Assembly (NCBI RefSeq): GCF_015529805.1
Contig: NZ_CP064654.1
Span: 1 to 64,000, forward strand
Length of the DNA stretch: 64,000 nucleotides
Direction of reading: 5' to 3'
Source of the DNA: Qipengyuania soli
Lineage (GTDB): Bacteria; Pseudomonadota; Alphaproteobacteria; Sphingomonadales; Sphingomonadaceae
Part shown: positions 46,257 through 54,239 of the stretch, piece after piece
How positions within the stretch are numbered: position 1 is the first letter of the stretch
Layout of the letters: each line of letters begins with the position of its first letter
Position numbers and translations under genes: made by a program
Notes under the pieces: generated by a model
Told to the model about the DNA's origin: nothing
Seen by the model: only the letters and a program-made list of their open reading frames with translations
Database searches by the model: none

Positions 46257-46706
46257 ATGGGAGAGATAGCCGAGAAGCCAGTTTACCGCGTGCCCTTCGT
46301 CGAACGCACCGGTATGCGGCGGCTGGAGGAAGGGCGCGGGCATTCGAAACTGCTCATGCCGCTCGCCCCCAATGCCAATCACGTCGATGTCATGTACCTC
46401 GGCGCATTTTGCGTCTTGGCCGAGGCGGTTGCGGCAGGGCCGGGCATCTCGATCCTCGATACCGAGCGTTATTTCCCGATCATCAAGGACATCGCAGTCG
46501 ACTTCCACCGGATGGCGGCCAGCGACGTAACTGCCGAATACACTCTGTCCGAGGATGAAATGGCTCGGCTCCTATCCGACCTCGAGAGCAAGGGTAGTGC
46601 GACCTACGTCGCGCAGGTGCCCATGCACGATGCCGAAGGGATCGAAGTGGCGACAGGCAAGGTCACCGTGAAACTTCTCAGCCACGGCTGGAGGAAAGCC
46701 GGCTGA
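46257..46706 (+). CDS. Hotdog-fold protein (DUF4442/PaaI-like)
   Basis: 149 residues. RRLEEGRGHSKLLMPLAPNANHVDVMYLGAFCVLAEAVAAGPGISIL is the hotdog helix with the His/Asn pair, then KDIAVDFHRMAASDVTAEYTL and EGIEVATGKVTVKLLSHGW as beta-strands. This group contains acyl-CoA thioesterases and inactive relatives. 17 bases after the EthD gene, so a two-gene operon is likely. Confidence 0.75.
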   Translation: MGEIAEKPVYRVPFVERTGMRRLEEGRGHSKLLMPLAPNANHVDVMYLGAFCVLAEAVAAGPGISILDTERYFPIIKDIAVDFHRMAASDVTAEYTLSEDEMARLLSDLESKGSATYVAQVPMHDAEGIEVATGKVTVKLLSHGWRKAG

Positions 46707-46709
46707 CAC

Positions 46710-47279
46710 TCAGGTCGCAGGCTGCTGGGTCAGTCGGACGAGGGCCCAGTCATAGCCCAGTTCCTTCACGCGTCGCTGCAGTAGTTCGCGCAGGACAGCG
46801 TCAGGTTGCGGCTCACGCGTCAGCATCCACAGGTATCGCCCACTGGGTTCACCCACGATCGACCATTCGTAAAGGCCATTGGTCCCCGTTGGACCGTGGT
46901 CGAGAACCCAGTAGTCGCCGTAGAACGGTCCGAAGAAACTGACCTTCAGCTTCGCACCCTGGCTGTCCTCGACAACCTTTGCCTTGCCGGTCGACTGGTC
47001 GAACTTGCCGTCGAGGCTGTCGCGATAACACGAGTTGACCACTTTGATCGTCCCATCGTCACGCCGCGAGTACTCTGCGGTCACACCTTCGCAGCCTCTT
47101 TGGAATGGGGCTTCGTAGCGGCCGTATTCGTACCATTTGCCGAGATAGGCATCGAGCGCCACAGGTTTGGCCGGTTGAGGGACTGCAATATTGCCTACCG
47201 GGCCGGGCGTGCCGACGCAGCCTGCGGCAGCTATTCCCAGCGGCAAGAGGACGGTGAGAGCAAGGATCTTTCGGTTCAT
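46710..47279 (-). CDS. Blc-type outer membrane lipocalin
   Basis: 189 residues. Lipoprotein signal with lipobox AAGC at about 20, then the lipocalin SCR1 GKWYEYGRYEAPFQRGC, ECVTAEYSRRDDGTIKVVNSCY-like strand pair, FGPFYGDYWVLDHG and YLWMLTREPQP. Bacterial lipocalin (Blc) binds lysophospholipids at the outer membrane. Two Cys outside the lipobox may form a disulfide. Normal family length. Confidence 0.92.
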   Translation of the reverse strand: MNRKILALTVLLPLGIAAAGCVGTPGPVGNIAVPQPAKPVALDAYLGKWYEYGRYEAPFQRGCEGVTAEYSRRDDGTIKVVNSCYRDSLDGKFDQSTGKAKVVEDSQGAKLKVSFFGPFYGDYWVLDHGPTGTNGLYEWSIVGEPSGRYLWMLTREPQPDAVLRELLQRRVKELGYDWALVRLTQQPAT

Positions 47280-47320
47280 GGCCTTGGCAACACGCCAGCG
47301 GAACAGGTGTTCCTAGAACA

Positions 47321-47998
47321 CTAGCGGGCCGGGCCACCACGCCATTTGCGGCCTGGCCACCAGTCGGGATCGAACCATTGGCAGGCCATATCTGGTCGCG
47401 CATCCGCCAAGGCCATAAAGCCTTCGAAATTCGACACCGCCTTGGCGCACTGGAGCCGGCTGAGATTGCGACAGGTGATGAGTGGGGAAAGATCCTTGTC
47501 CTTCACGCTCGTGCTGACAAGCGACAGTTCGGAAAAGGCAAAGCCGTCCAACGGATCGAGGCTTTCCAGTTTCTGAGTGGTATTTATCGATCCGTCGAGG
47601 CCGAGCATCTCGAGCCGGTCCTTAAGCGGCCTGATCCAGCGTAGGTCAAAGAGATGTTTGGCGTTCTCGATTTCCAGCCGGGTCAGGCCGAATATTCGGG
47701 TAAGGGGTGTGAAATCGGTGATGTTGCGCGGTGAATCGAGCTTGAGGCGATGGAGTTTTTTCAGGCGGGTCAGGCCTTCGAGAGATTCGGCAGTGATTGG
47801 CCATTCGAGCGTCAGCCACTCGAGATTTTCGAGTTCGCAAATCTCGTCGAGGAAGTCCTGGGTTACGGCGCTCGCGGTCAGGATGCGCAATTTCTTCCGG
47901 GTAGAGATTCCGCGAAAACTCTCCTTCTCGCGGTGATGCACTCCAACTTCTGAATCGGGCCCGATCTTCAGTCGCTCGCTGAACTCGTCTCGCTCCAT
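47321..47998 (-). CDS. Leucine-rich-repeat protein
   Basis: 225 residues from ATG 47998 (TTG 48004 is in frame). From about 40 to 190 a run of LRR units: KKLRILTASAVT, LENLEWLTLEWPIT, LTRLKKLHRLKLDSP, IFGLTRLEIENAK, LEMLGLDGSINT and FSELSLVSTSVKD. The C-terminus ends CQWFDPDWWPGRKWRGG, basic and aromatic. No signal peptide. Function unknown; protein binding is likely. 12 bases after the PhnA-like gene. Confidence 0.75.
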   Translation of the reverse strand: MERDEFSERLKIGPDSEVGVHHREKESFRGISTRKKLRILTASAVTQDFLDEICELENLEWLTLEWPITAESLEGLTRLKKLHRLKLDSPRNITDFTPLTRIFGLTRLEIENAKHLFDLRWIRPLKDRLEMLGLDGSINTTQKLESLDPLDGFAFSELSLVSTSVKDKDLSPLITCRNLSRLQCAKAVSNFEGFMALADARPDMACQWFDPDWWPGRKWRGGPAR

Positions 47999-48010
47999 GC
48001 TCAAGCAGGC

Positions 48011-48319
48011 TCAGCGCTTGCGGACAAATTCCGCACGCAGCACGAGCCCCTTGATGCCAGGATACTTGCAGTCGATTTCCTGCGGGTCGCCGGTCAGCCG
48101 GATCGATTTGATGAGCGTGCCCTGCTTGAGGGTCTGGCCGGCGCCCTTGACGTCGAGATCCTTGATGAGCGTCACCGCATCGCCATCGGCGAGAAGATTG
48201 CCGACTGCGTCACGCACTTCGACCTGTCCCTCGGCAGCCTGTCTTGCAGCCAGCTCGCTTGCAGGCAGCCATTCGCCGCTTTCCTCGTCATACACGTACT
48301 CTTCGTCGCCGCCCGACAT
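48011..48319 (-). CDS. PhnA-family C-terminal domain protein
   Basis: 102 residues. The second half (VRDAVGNLLADGDAVTLIKDLDVKGAGQTLKQGTLIKSIRL...KYPGIKGLVLRAEFVRK) is the conserved PhnA/YjdM C-terminal domain. The usual N-terminal zinc ribbon (CPxC pairs) is missing; instead there is an acidic DEEYVYDEESGEWLPASELAA segment. The name is historical; a link to phosphonates is not supported by context. Confidence 0.85.
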   Translation of the reverse strand: MSGGDEEYVYDEESGEWLPASELAARQAAEGQVEVRDAVGNLLADGDAVTLIKDLDVKGAGQTLKQGTLIKSIRLTGDPQEIDCKYPGIKGLVLRAEFVRKR

Positions 48320-48378
48320 GTCCGAACTCCTGCTTTTGCTGAGCGCGGTTCCCTAGGCGATGCGCACACGCTTTTCCA

Positions 48379-49122
48379 TCACGGGGTCGAGAGAAATGCG
48401 GTCGATACCTCGGAGTACCATGTGGATCCGTACAACCACGCTGCAATCACATAGGTGGCAAACAGTATAGGCGCTCCGACCCGGTAGACCGGATGTAGCG
48501 CGCCGCGCGAATAGAGATCCCAGGCCATGCCCATCGCGACTAGCAACATCGATCCGCCGAAGCCGAAAGCGAGGTGGGCAAAGTAACTTTGCGACTCCCA
48601 GAACAGAGCCGGATCGAAGGATGAAACGGTGCGCAAGTGCGCACCTGCGCAGATCGACGCGGTTGCCATGAGTATCAGGCGCTTGTGCGCGGGCGGATTC
48701 TTTCGCGCTGCCCAGGCAAATGGGACAAGTACTGCAAAGGTAGTGAGGTATGTCAGGGTAACGATGGAGAACGCGCCGCTTTGCCCGGCGGCGACTTCAC
48801 GTTTCTGGGCCGCGAACTCGGCAGTGCCTGCGGAAACCAGCATCACCATGGCAAGCGGCAACATGGCAACTCCCAGTTTGCGATGCCAGTCGATGCGCTT
48901 TGTGGCGGCAAACCATGCCTGCATGGCCAGCAGGAAAAGCCAGGCGGCAAAGCTCCAGACGTGCAGGACCAACCAGGGAGATGCGGGCTCCTGGTAGTCG
49001 TCGAAGAAGCGCTGGCTCACCGGCTCGCGAAATCCGAGCAGGACGATGAGTAGGATGTAAAGCCACAGTGCGGCCCAGAACCGGCTGTCGCCTTCGTGAC
49101 GAGTAGCAAAACTTGCTTCCAT
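48379..49122 (-). CDS. Seven-helix membrane protein of unknown function
   Basis: 247 residues from ATG 49122 (SD GGGGGAGG ahead). About seven membrane helices; WLVLHVWSFAAWLFLLAMQAWFAATKRIDWHRKLG contains a His and the Trp/His/Lys group seen in a family of uncharacterised proteins. Helices include LWLYILLIVLLGF, LPLAMVMLVSAG, VTLTYLTTFAVLVPFAW and YFAHLAFGFGGSMLLVAMGMAW. Several His in helices hint at haem or quinone binding, unproven. Confidence 0.7.
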   Translation of the reverse strand: MEASFATRHEGDSRFWAALWLYILLIVLLGFREPVSQRFFDDYQEPASPWLVLHVWSFAAWLFLLAMQAWFAATKRIDWHRKLGVAMLPLAMVMLVSAGTAEFAAQKREVAAGQSGAFSIVTLTYLTTFAVLVPFAWAARKNPPAHKRLILMATASICAGAHLRTVSSFDPALFWESQSYFAHLAFGFGGSMLLVAMGMAWDLYSRGALHPVYRVGAPILFATYVIAAWLYGSTWYSEVSTAFLSTP

Positions 49123-49224
49123 GCGGACCTCCCCCAAGGCCGCGACCCGATGCTTCGAGGATGCAGCTAATTGGACGGCGAGGCAATGGTGCCAAGCCGG
49201 GGGTGCATGCTCGGGATCGTTGGG

Positions 49225-49728
49225 TTAGTACTGGGCGGCACCCGCAACGGCGGCGGAAACATCGACAATTCGCACAGTGCCATCATTTGTGCTCGTTGTT
49301 GAGATGCCTGAGTGATCCTGTTCTGCAGGTTCGTCCTGCCCCAGGACTGCCGGCTCGGCATGGGCAAGCTGCTCAATCTCCCGATCACTGAATTCGTCGT
49401 CATAGGACGCGTCGAGCATCACCGGATCGGCGCCTTCCCACCAACTATCACTCCTGCCCCTGAGCCGTCCATGGAGAGAGAGTTCCGCAACCGGGATCGT
49501 TCCCTCTGGCGTTACCAAGTCATAATGGTCCGGTGGGCGATCTTCTGCGGCAATTGCCGCGAAGTTATCCTGGTCAATCCGGGTGCCTGCAACGGCCGAT
49601 GCAGTATCTTCCATCAGCATCGGGGTCGATCCAATGGCCTTTCCACTTATCGCACCGATCGCAGCCACCGTAATTGCTGCGATGCCTAGGGTCGCCTTGA
49701 GGGGGAAAGGTCGTGACAGGGTGGACAT
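49225..49728 (-). CDS. Exported or membrane-anchored acidic protein, unknown
   Basis: 167 residues if started at ATG 49728 (176 from 49755); no clear ribosome site separates the two. One N-terminal hydrophobic helix GIAAITVAAIGAISG, then an acidic, low-complexity body (RPPDHYDLVTPEG, ASYDDEFSDREIEQLAHAEPAVLGQDEP). No family recognised. Divergent from the next gene across a 186-base gap. Confidence 0.55.
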   Translation of the reverse strand: MSTLSRPFPLKATLGIAAITVAAIGAISGKAIGSTPMLMEDTASAVAGTRIDQDNFAAIAAEDRPPDHYDLVTPEGTIPVAELSLHGRLRGRSDSWWEGADPVMLDASYDDEFSDREIEQLAHAEPAVLGQDEPAEQDHSGISTTSTNDGTVRIVDVSAAVAGAAQY

Positions 49729-49914
49729 GGTGACGGTGGGTGCAACGCGCGCCATGGCCCATGTGTTCCGGCGCGGTTTTTACCGAATGACCCCTTCACC
49801 CCTCCTTAACCCCGCCGGGAAACGCCCCTGCAATGGTTCAAGGTGCAGGTTAACGGCGCGGTGACAATTGGCCGCTAGAGCGCCCTCGGGCGCAATTCGG
49901 GGAGTTTCGTACAG

Positions 49915-50811
49915 ATGCACTCGTTGCAGCACACTTTTGCGGATGCAGAAGGGGAGAGCGCATGGGAAACCAAGTTGCGAGCCCATTTCCTTGCCGGCGA
50001 GCTCGACGATGCCCATGCGGTTCTCGAAGCGGCACTGGCGGAACTCGATAGTGATTTCGGGCGCATGTGTCTCCGGACAGGGCCCGAGAACGTCACGATC
50101 AGTGGTTGGGAAGAGCTTGTCGAGGCGATCCGTGATCATGAGGGTGATCCGATCACAGGGGTAACCCTTGCCATTGCCAATGAGGCGGACCGTGCGTTCG
50201 AAAAGGGGCAAGTGCATCACCCTTACATGATGCTCGGCCTTTACACCGATGAAGGGTTCGAATTCAGCAGCGCGGCGGCAGACGACCTGCTTGCGCAGAC
50301 CGAAACGGAAGACGGTCCCGCGTGGGCGGGTTACGACGAGGACATCGAGGTTTATCTCGACCTTGAAGGTCTCGATGCGATCAACACCGCCCTTCTGCAT
50401 CACAAGGAGCGCCACTTCTTCCGCGATGGTCGGCCCGAGAATGCTCCGCTGCGATATGTGGAATATGTGCTTGGCTGCTGGTGGCGCGCGTTGCTTTTCC
50501 ATCAGTCGGTCGCCAGCGAATGTGCAATTCACGGGCTGCCCGGTGGAATTCCGGTCGTGGCCGGAACTGTCGAGATGCGCCCCGAAATCGTCACCGTTCA
50601 CGGGATCGGCGCAAGGACGGTGGAGAAAGCCCGCGTGGTTGAAATAAGGCCAGCAGCACCGATCATTGCGGCAGATTTCATCCAGGTCCGAACGGTCGAG
50701 GAGATCGTGGAACTGACCGGCGCCGACCTTCGCCGCAAGGTCATCGAAACCGGCCAAGAGGACGAGCCCGAAGCGAAGCGCGGTATCATCGCTCGTATCT
50801 TCGGTCGGTGA
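49915..50811 (+). CDS. Conserved-looking protein of unknown function
   Basis: 298 residues, no signal and no motif I can name. Acidic, mixed helix/strand: HAVLEAALAELDSDFGRM, ITGWEELVEAIRDHEGDP-like helices, AGYDEDIEVYLDLEGLDAINTALLHHKERHFF, YVLGCWWRALLFHQSVASECAIHGLPGGIPVVAGTVEM and a basic C-terminus (KRGIIARIFGR). Good codon bias and clear start support a real gene. Downstream is a GFA protein on the same strand. Confidence 0.65.
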   Translation: MHSLQHTFADAEGESAWETKLRAHFLAGELDDAHAVLEAALAELDSDFGRMCLRTGPENVTISGWEELVEAIRDHEGDPITGVTLAIANEADRAFEKGQVHHPYMMLGLYTDEGFEFSSAAADDLLAQTETEDGPAWAGYDEDIEVYLDLEGLDAINTALLHHKERHFFRDGRPENAPLRYVEYVLGCWWRALLFHQSVASECAIHGLPGGIPVVAGTVEMRPEIVTVHGIGARTVEKARVVEIRPAAPIIAADFIQVRTVEEIVELTGADLRRKVIETGQEDEPEAKRGIIARIFGR

Positions 50812-50871
50812 CGCCGGGGTCTGGACTCCCTTCGCTCACCGGCTAGGTTGTTGGCCAAAGGGAGAGAGGCG

Positions 50872-51276
50872 ATGAGCAAGACCGAAGGCGGCTGCCTGTG
50901 CGGCCAGGTGCGCTACAGTTTCCAGGGCGATCCTGCGGCGGCGATGGTGTGCCATTGCACACATTGCCAGAAACAATCGGGCAGCGCCTTTTCGACCATT
51001 CTCGGCGTTCCGGAAGGTGCGATCCAAGTTTCGGGCGAGACGAAGACCTACCATGATGCCGGAGAGAGCGGGAAGTCCGTGGAGCGCATCTTTTGTCCCA
51101 ATTGCGGTTCTCCGTTGATTTCGAAGGTCGAGGTCGCGCCTGGAATGGCCTTTGTGAAAGCCGGCACGCTTGACGACGCTTCACGTTTTGAGCCGACGGC
51201 GCATATCTGGACGCGCAGCAAGCAATGCTGGGTGGACACCGGCGAGACGCCCGCCTTCGACACAAATCCCGGCTGA
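50872..51276 (+). CDS. GFA-family (glutathione-dependent formaldehyde-activating-like) protein
   Basis: 134 residues from ATG 50872 (AGGGAGAGAGGCG ahead). Zinc-binding cysteines in the GFA order: GGCLCGQVRYSF, VCHCTHCQKQSGSAF and FCPNCGSPLISK. These bind two zinc ions in the beta-tent fold. Family members are often called glutathione-dependent formaldehyde-activating enzymes, though most have unproven activity. Single-gene unit. Confidence 0.9.
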   Translation: MSKTEGGCLCGQVRYSFQGDPAAAMVCHCTHCQKQSGSAFSTILGVPEGAIQVSGETKTYHDAGESGKSVERIFCPNCGSPLISKVEVAPGMAFVKAGTLDDASRFEPTAHIWTRSKQCWVDTGETPAFDTNPG

Positions 51277-51429
51277 CACTTTTAACAAATTTTGCATTCA
51301 GGCGAACTTTCGGAATTTCCGATTCGTCCCATCGCGCCGCCCAACCTTTCCGCCGCAATCATCATGCGGAAGACAGGGCGATAATGCTATCGGTGCAACC
51401 GGATCGTAAGAAGTCGAGGGACGCTAAAA

Positions 51430-51930
51430 ATGAGGGTTTCGGCAAGAATACTTGCCGCGGGCATCGCGCTCGCGGCGACGGCTGGGTGTGGTAGTGCACC
51501 CAGTGGCAACTATCGCCCGCAAAGTGTGGCCAATGTCAGGCCTGTTGCGCCGCAGCAGCATGTTGCTGTGGCTCCCGCAAAGGCCATGCCGCGCGCGGAA
51601 ATATGGCGCCTGCGTTCCGGCCTCAACGTCGCTGCGTTATCGTGTCGGGGGCGGGGAGTGGAAAACGTCAACGGGCATTATGCGCAACTGCTGAAGCGGC
51701 ATTCGGTGCTGCTCGACCAGACATATCGCCAAGAGGTCGCCAGGTACGGCGTAGCTGGCTTGGACCGCCAGCAGACCAAAGTTTACAACCGTTTCGCAAT
51801 GCAGCGGTCTCCTCAGAAATTCTGTGGGGTTGCAGCTGATGTGGCACGACAGGCGAACGCCATGAGTTCTGCCGAACTTTCGCCTGCTTCACCGGGACTC
51901 GTTGCGCGGCTCGAGGGCGGGCTGCGCTAA
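51430..51930 (+). CDS. Lipoprotein of unknown function
   Basis: 166 residues, lipoprotein signal with lipobox TAGC (Cys 20). A Pro/Gln/Val low-complexity stretch (YRPQSVANVRPVAPQQHVAVAPAK) precedes a helical domain with RSGLNVAALSCRGRGVENVNGHYAQLLKRHSVLLDQTYRQEV and RFAMQRSPQKFCGVAADVARQ; the two Cys could pair. Resembles small lipoproteins common in sphingomonads, without a named function. Confidence 0.7.
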   Translation: MRVSARILAAGIALAATAGCGSAPSGNYRPQSVANVRPVAPQQHVAVAPAKAMPRAEIWRLRSGLNVAALSCRGRGVENVNGHYAQLLKRHSVLLDQTYRQEVARYGVAGLDRQQTKVYNRFAMQRSPQKFCGVAADVARQANAMSSAELSPASPGLVARLEGGLR

Positions 51931-52007
51931 GCAAAGTCTGCCTTTTCACCGCTTGCGCCGTCGCCGGCGGGCGCTAGGCTGGCTTCCTCAAGGGAGGGAT
52001 CCAGCCT

Positions 52008-52925
52008 ATGGTAAGCTTGCCTGCGCGGCTCGTGAATTTCGGCCTGCCGCTGCTCGGCATCAGGCGCTTCTTCAGCCAGCCCGAAAAGCTTGATGCGCGC
52101 ATCGCCGGATTGCGTCGCAAGCCTTCTCCACGACCCGGGAAGGGCGTCCTCGCAGAATTCGATGTCACCGAGGACACTAGTCGTGGCTATCCGGTCGTAA
52201 CGATGGTGCCCAAGGGCGCTGCGGAAAGTGATGCGCCGCATCTCCTTTACCTCCACGGCGGTGGGTATGTGATGGACGTTGCGGCGCTGCACTGGTCGGC
52301 GCTTGCGCGGCTATGCTCGATACTGGGGGCATCGGCCACAGTTCCTGTCTATCCGCTCGCCCCCGAACACAAGGCGCCCCATATCCTCGGCGAAATGCGC
52401 AAGCTTTATGGCGAGCTTGTCGAAAGCCACGGCGCCCAGCGTATTACAATCATGGGCGACAGTGCCGGTGGTGGCATGTCTTTGGCGCTTGCCCAGATCA
52501 TCAGGGATGATGACGGACCATTGCCAGGTTCGTTGGTGCTGTTTTCGCCGTGGCTTGACGCGACGGCATCGGAGCCCGAGCAAAAGGAGATCGAGAAGCG
52601 CGACCGAATGATCGCCGTCTCTGGCCTTGAGGCTTGCGGTCAACTTTACCGCGGTGAGCTGGAACTGACCGACCCCCGCGTCAGCCCGTTGTTCGGTGCC
52701 GTCCAAGGCCTGCCGCCAATGGCGATCTTTTCCGGGACCAGCGACATCCTTGTGGTTGACGGCAGAAGGCTGGACGCGCGTCTCCGTGAAACTGGATTAT
52801 CGACGCACGAGTATCACGAATACCACGGCATGTTCCACGTCTGGATGCTTCTACCCATTCCCGAGGGCAGGCGTGCAATCGAACAAACTGCAGACTTCAT
52901 CTGCCGACACTTGAGGACCCAATAA
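52008..52925 (+). CDS. Alpha/beta hydrolase, HSL-family esterase
   Basis: 305 residues. Oxyanion motif LYLHGGGYVMD (HGGGY) and nucleophile GDSAGGGMSLAL (GDSAGG) mark the hormone-sensitive-lipase family; catalytic Asp in SGTSDILVVDG and His in HEYHGMFHVW complete the triad. Such enzymes hydrolyse short- to medium-chain esters. No signal peptide. Its TAA shares a base with the next ATG, the first of a run of four overlapping genes. Confidence 0.93.
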   Translation: MVSLPARLVNFGLPLLGIRRFFSQPEKLDARIAGLRRKPSPRPGKGVLAEFDVTEDTSRGYPVVTMVPKGAAESDAPHLLYLHGGGYVMDVAALHWSALARLCSILGASATVPVYPLAPEHKAPHILGEMRKLYGELVESHGAQRITIMGDSAGGGMSLALAQIIRDDDGPLPGSLVLFSPWLDATASEPEQKEIEKRDRMIAVSGLEACGQLYRGELELTDPRVSPLFGAVQGLPPMAIFSGTSDILVVDGRRLDARLRETGLSTHEYHEYHGMFHVWMLLPIPEGRRAIEQTADFICRHLRTQ

Positions 52926-53356
52926 TGCGCCTGCCCAATTTTGCGATCCTGTTGGCAAGTGCTTCCCTTGCCTCGTGCCAATCCGCAGGAAGCGAGGGCA
53001 ATGGCGGGCCGACCCCGGCATTCGATGGAATATCGGTCACCGAGACTGTGAAGTTCACTGGAACCGAGCCTTTCTGGGGCGGCTCAATTGCCACCAACGT
53101 GGCAAACTATTCAACGCCGGACGACCCCGGCGGTACCAGCTTTCCCGTCGAACGATTTGCAGGCCTCAATGGCGTCAGTTTCAGCGGCAAGCTAGGCGAT
53201 GCGACCTTCGATCTCATGGTGACCCCGGGCAAATGTTCCGACGGGATGAGTGACCTTACTTATCCCTTCGTTGCCACACTCATGATCGGCTCCGAAAAGC
53301 GGGAAGGCTGTGCCTGGACCGACAAACAGCCATTCACTGGAGGCGAAGCCGCGTGA
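52925..53356 (+). CDS. COG3650-like lipoprotein
   Basis: 143 residues with lipobox LASC at Cys 18. The mature domain has VTETVKFTGTEPFWGGSIATNVANYSTPD and LDPVTPGKCSDGMSDLTYPFVATLMIGSEKREGCA-like Cys-containing strand pair, the pattern of predicted membrane/heat-shock protein COG3650. Probably periplasmic. Overlaps genes on both sides (1 and 4 bases). Confidence 0.72.
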   Translation: MRLPNFAILLASASLASCQSAGSEGNGGPTPAFDGISVTETVKFTGTEPFWGGSIATNVANYSTPDDPGGTSFPVERFAGLNGVSFSGKLGDATFDLMVTPGKCSDGMSDLTYPFVATLMIGSEKREGCAWTDKQPFTGGEAA

Positions 53357-53706
53357 AGGGCTCGGTATCGAGAGGTTGGCGTACCTTTTTCTGGATTGCA
53401 GCAGCCTACAATCTGGTGATTGGATCTGTTGGATTCCTTGCTGCGCATTGGGCTTCTCCCGAAGCGATCAACGGCGTGCTGATTTTCTGCTTCGGGATCG
53501 TCTACGCGCTGGTTGCGGGCAATCCGACGCGGTTCGCCCCCGCATTGCTCGCGGGCATTCTGGGCAAGGCAATGGTCGTCGCCATGCTTGGGCCACCGAA
53601 CTGGTTCGGCAATGGAGATGCCGCAGTCGGAGCAATCGTAGCGGGCGACCTGTTGTTCACCCTGGGGTTTGTCCTCTTCCTCTGGAGGCGCCGAGAAAAT
53701 GCGTGA
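53353..53706 (+). CDS. Small four-helix membrane protein
   Basis: 117 residues with about four membrane helices (FFWIAAAYNLVIGSVGFLAA, AINGVLIFCFGIVYALVAG, FAPALLAGILGKAMVVAML, GAIVAGDLLFTLGFVLFLW). No family recognised. Overlaps the lipoprotein gene by 4 bases and the DUF3429 gene by 8, so it is translated in a coupled run. Confidence 0.7.
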   Translation: MKGSVSRGWRTFFWIAAAYNLVIGSVGFLAAHWASPEAINGVLIFCFGIVYALVAGNPTRFAPALLAGILGKAMVVAMLGPPNWFGNGDAAVGAIVAGDLLFTLGFVLFLWRRRENA

Positions 53707-54151
53707 AGTCCCAGCCATGCCACGTCTCCTGGGTTTGGCAGGACTGCTTCCGCAGTTCGCCTGCGCTGCCATCCTTTATGCCGGGCCACCCGATTGGCGT
53801 TATGCTGCGCTTTCGTTGGCCTTCGCCTACGCCGCGCTGATCTTTGCCTTCCTTGGCGGGATGTGGTGGGGCTTTGCTGCTGCAGCGCCTGCAGCGGAGC
53901 GTCGTCAGGCGCTCGGTTGGCTGTGGGTTGCGGCAGTCCTCCCCAGCCTCGTCGCGCTGGCGGCCTTCCTTCCATGGGTATTTGGCTGGGCCTGGCCCGA
54001 ACCATCCCTCGCAATGCTAGGTGGGGCAATTCTGCTGAGCCCCGCGATCGATGCAAGGCTCGGCCCGCTTGCCCCGCGCTGGTGGATGTCGCTTCGCGTA
54101 ACGCTGTCGTTGGGGTTGGGTATCGCAACTCTGCTCGTCGCATTGGCCTGA
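53699..54151 (+). CDS. DUF3429 membrane protein
   Basis: 150 residues from ATG 53699. About five helices: LGLAGLLPQFACAAILY, YAALSLAFAYAALIFAFLGGMWWGFAAAA, LGWLWVAAVLPSLVALAAFLP and MSLRVTLSLGLGIATLLVALA. The FLGGMWWGF segment after a helix pair is the DUF3429 signature. Function unknown. Its start lies inside the preceding gene. Confidence 0.8.
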   Translation: MREVPAMPRLLGLAGLLPQFACAAILYAGPPDWRYAALSLAFAYAALIFAFLGGMWWGFAAAAPAAERRQALGWLWVAAVLPSLVALAAFLPWVFGWAWPEPSLAMLGGAILLSPAIDARLGPLAPRWWMSLRVTLSLGLGIATLLVALA

Positions 54152-54239
54152 GAATCGCCATTTCTGCGGGAACCGAGCCTCGCTCGCGTCATTGATGCCT
54201 GAATCCCGAATCCGCTGAGCGGTCTGCATCGAGTTGCTT

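Noticed and set aside
49780-50757. 325-codon open frame opposite the unknown protein at 49.9 kb
   Set aside because: Plus-strand frame has a cleaner codon pattern and start; the minus frame has Cys/His-rich composition from reverse reading.
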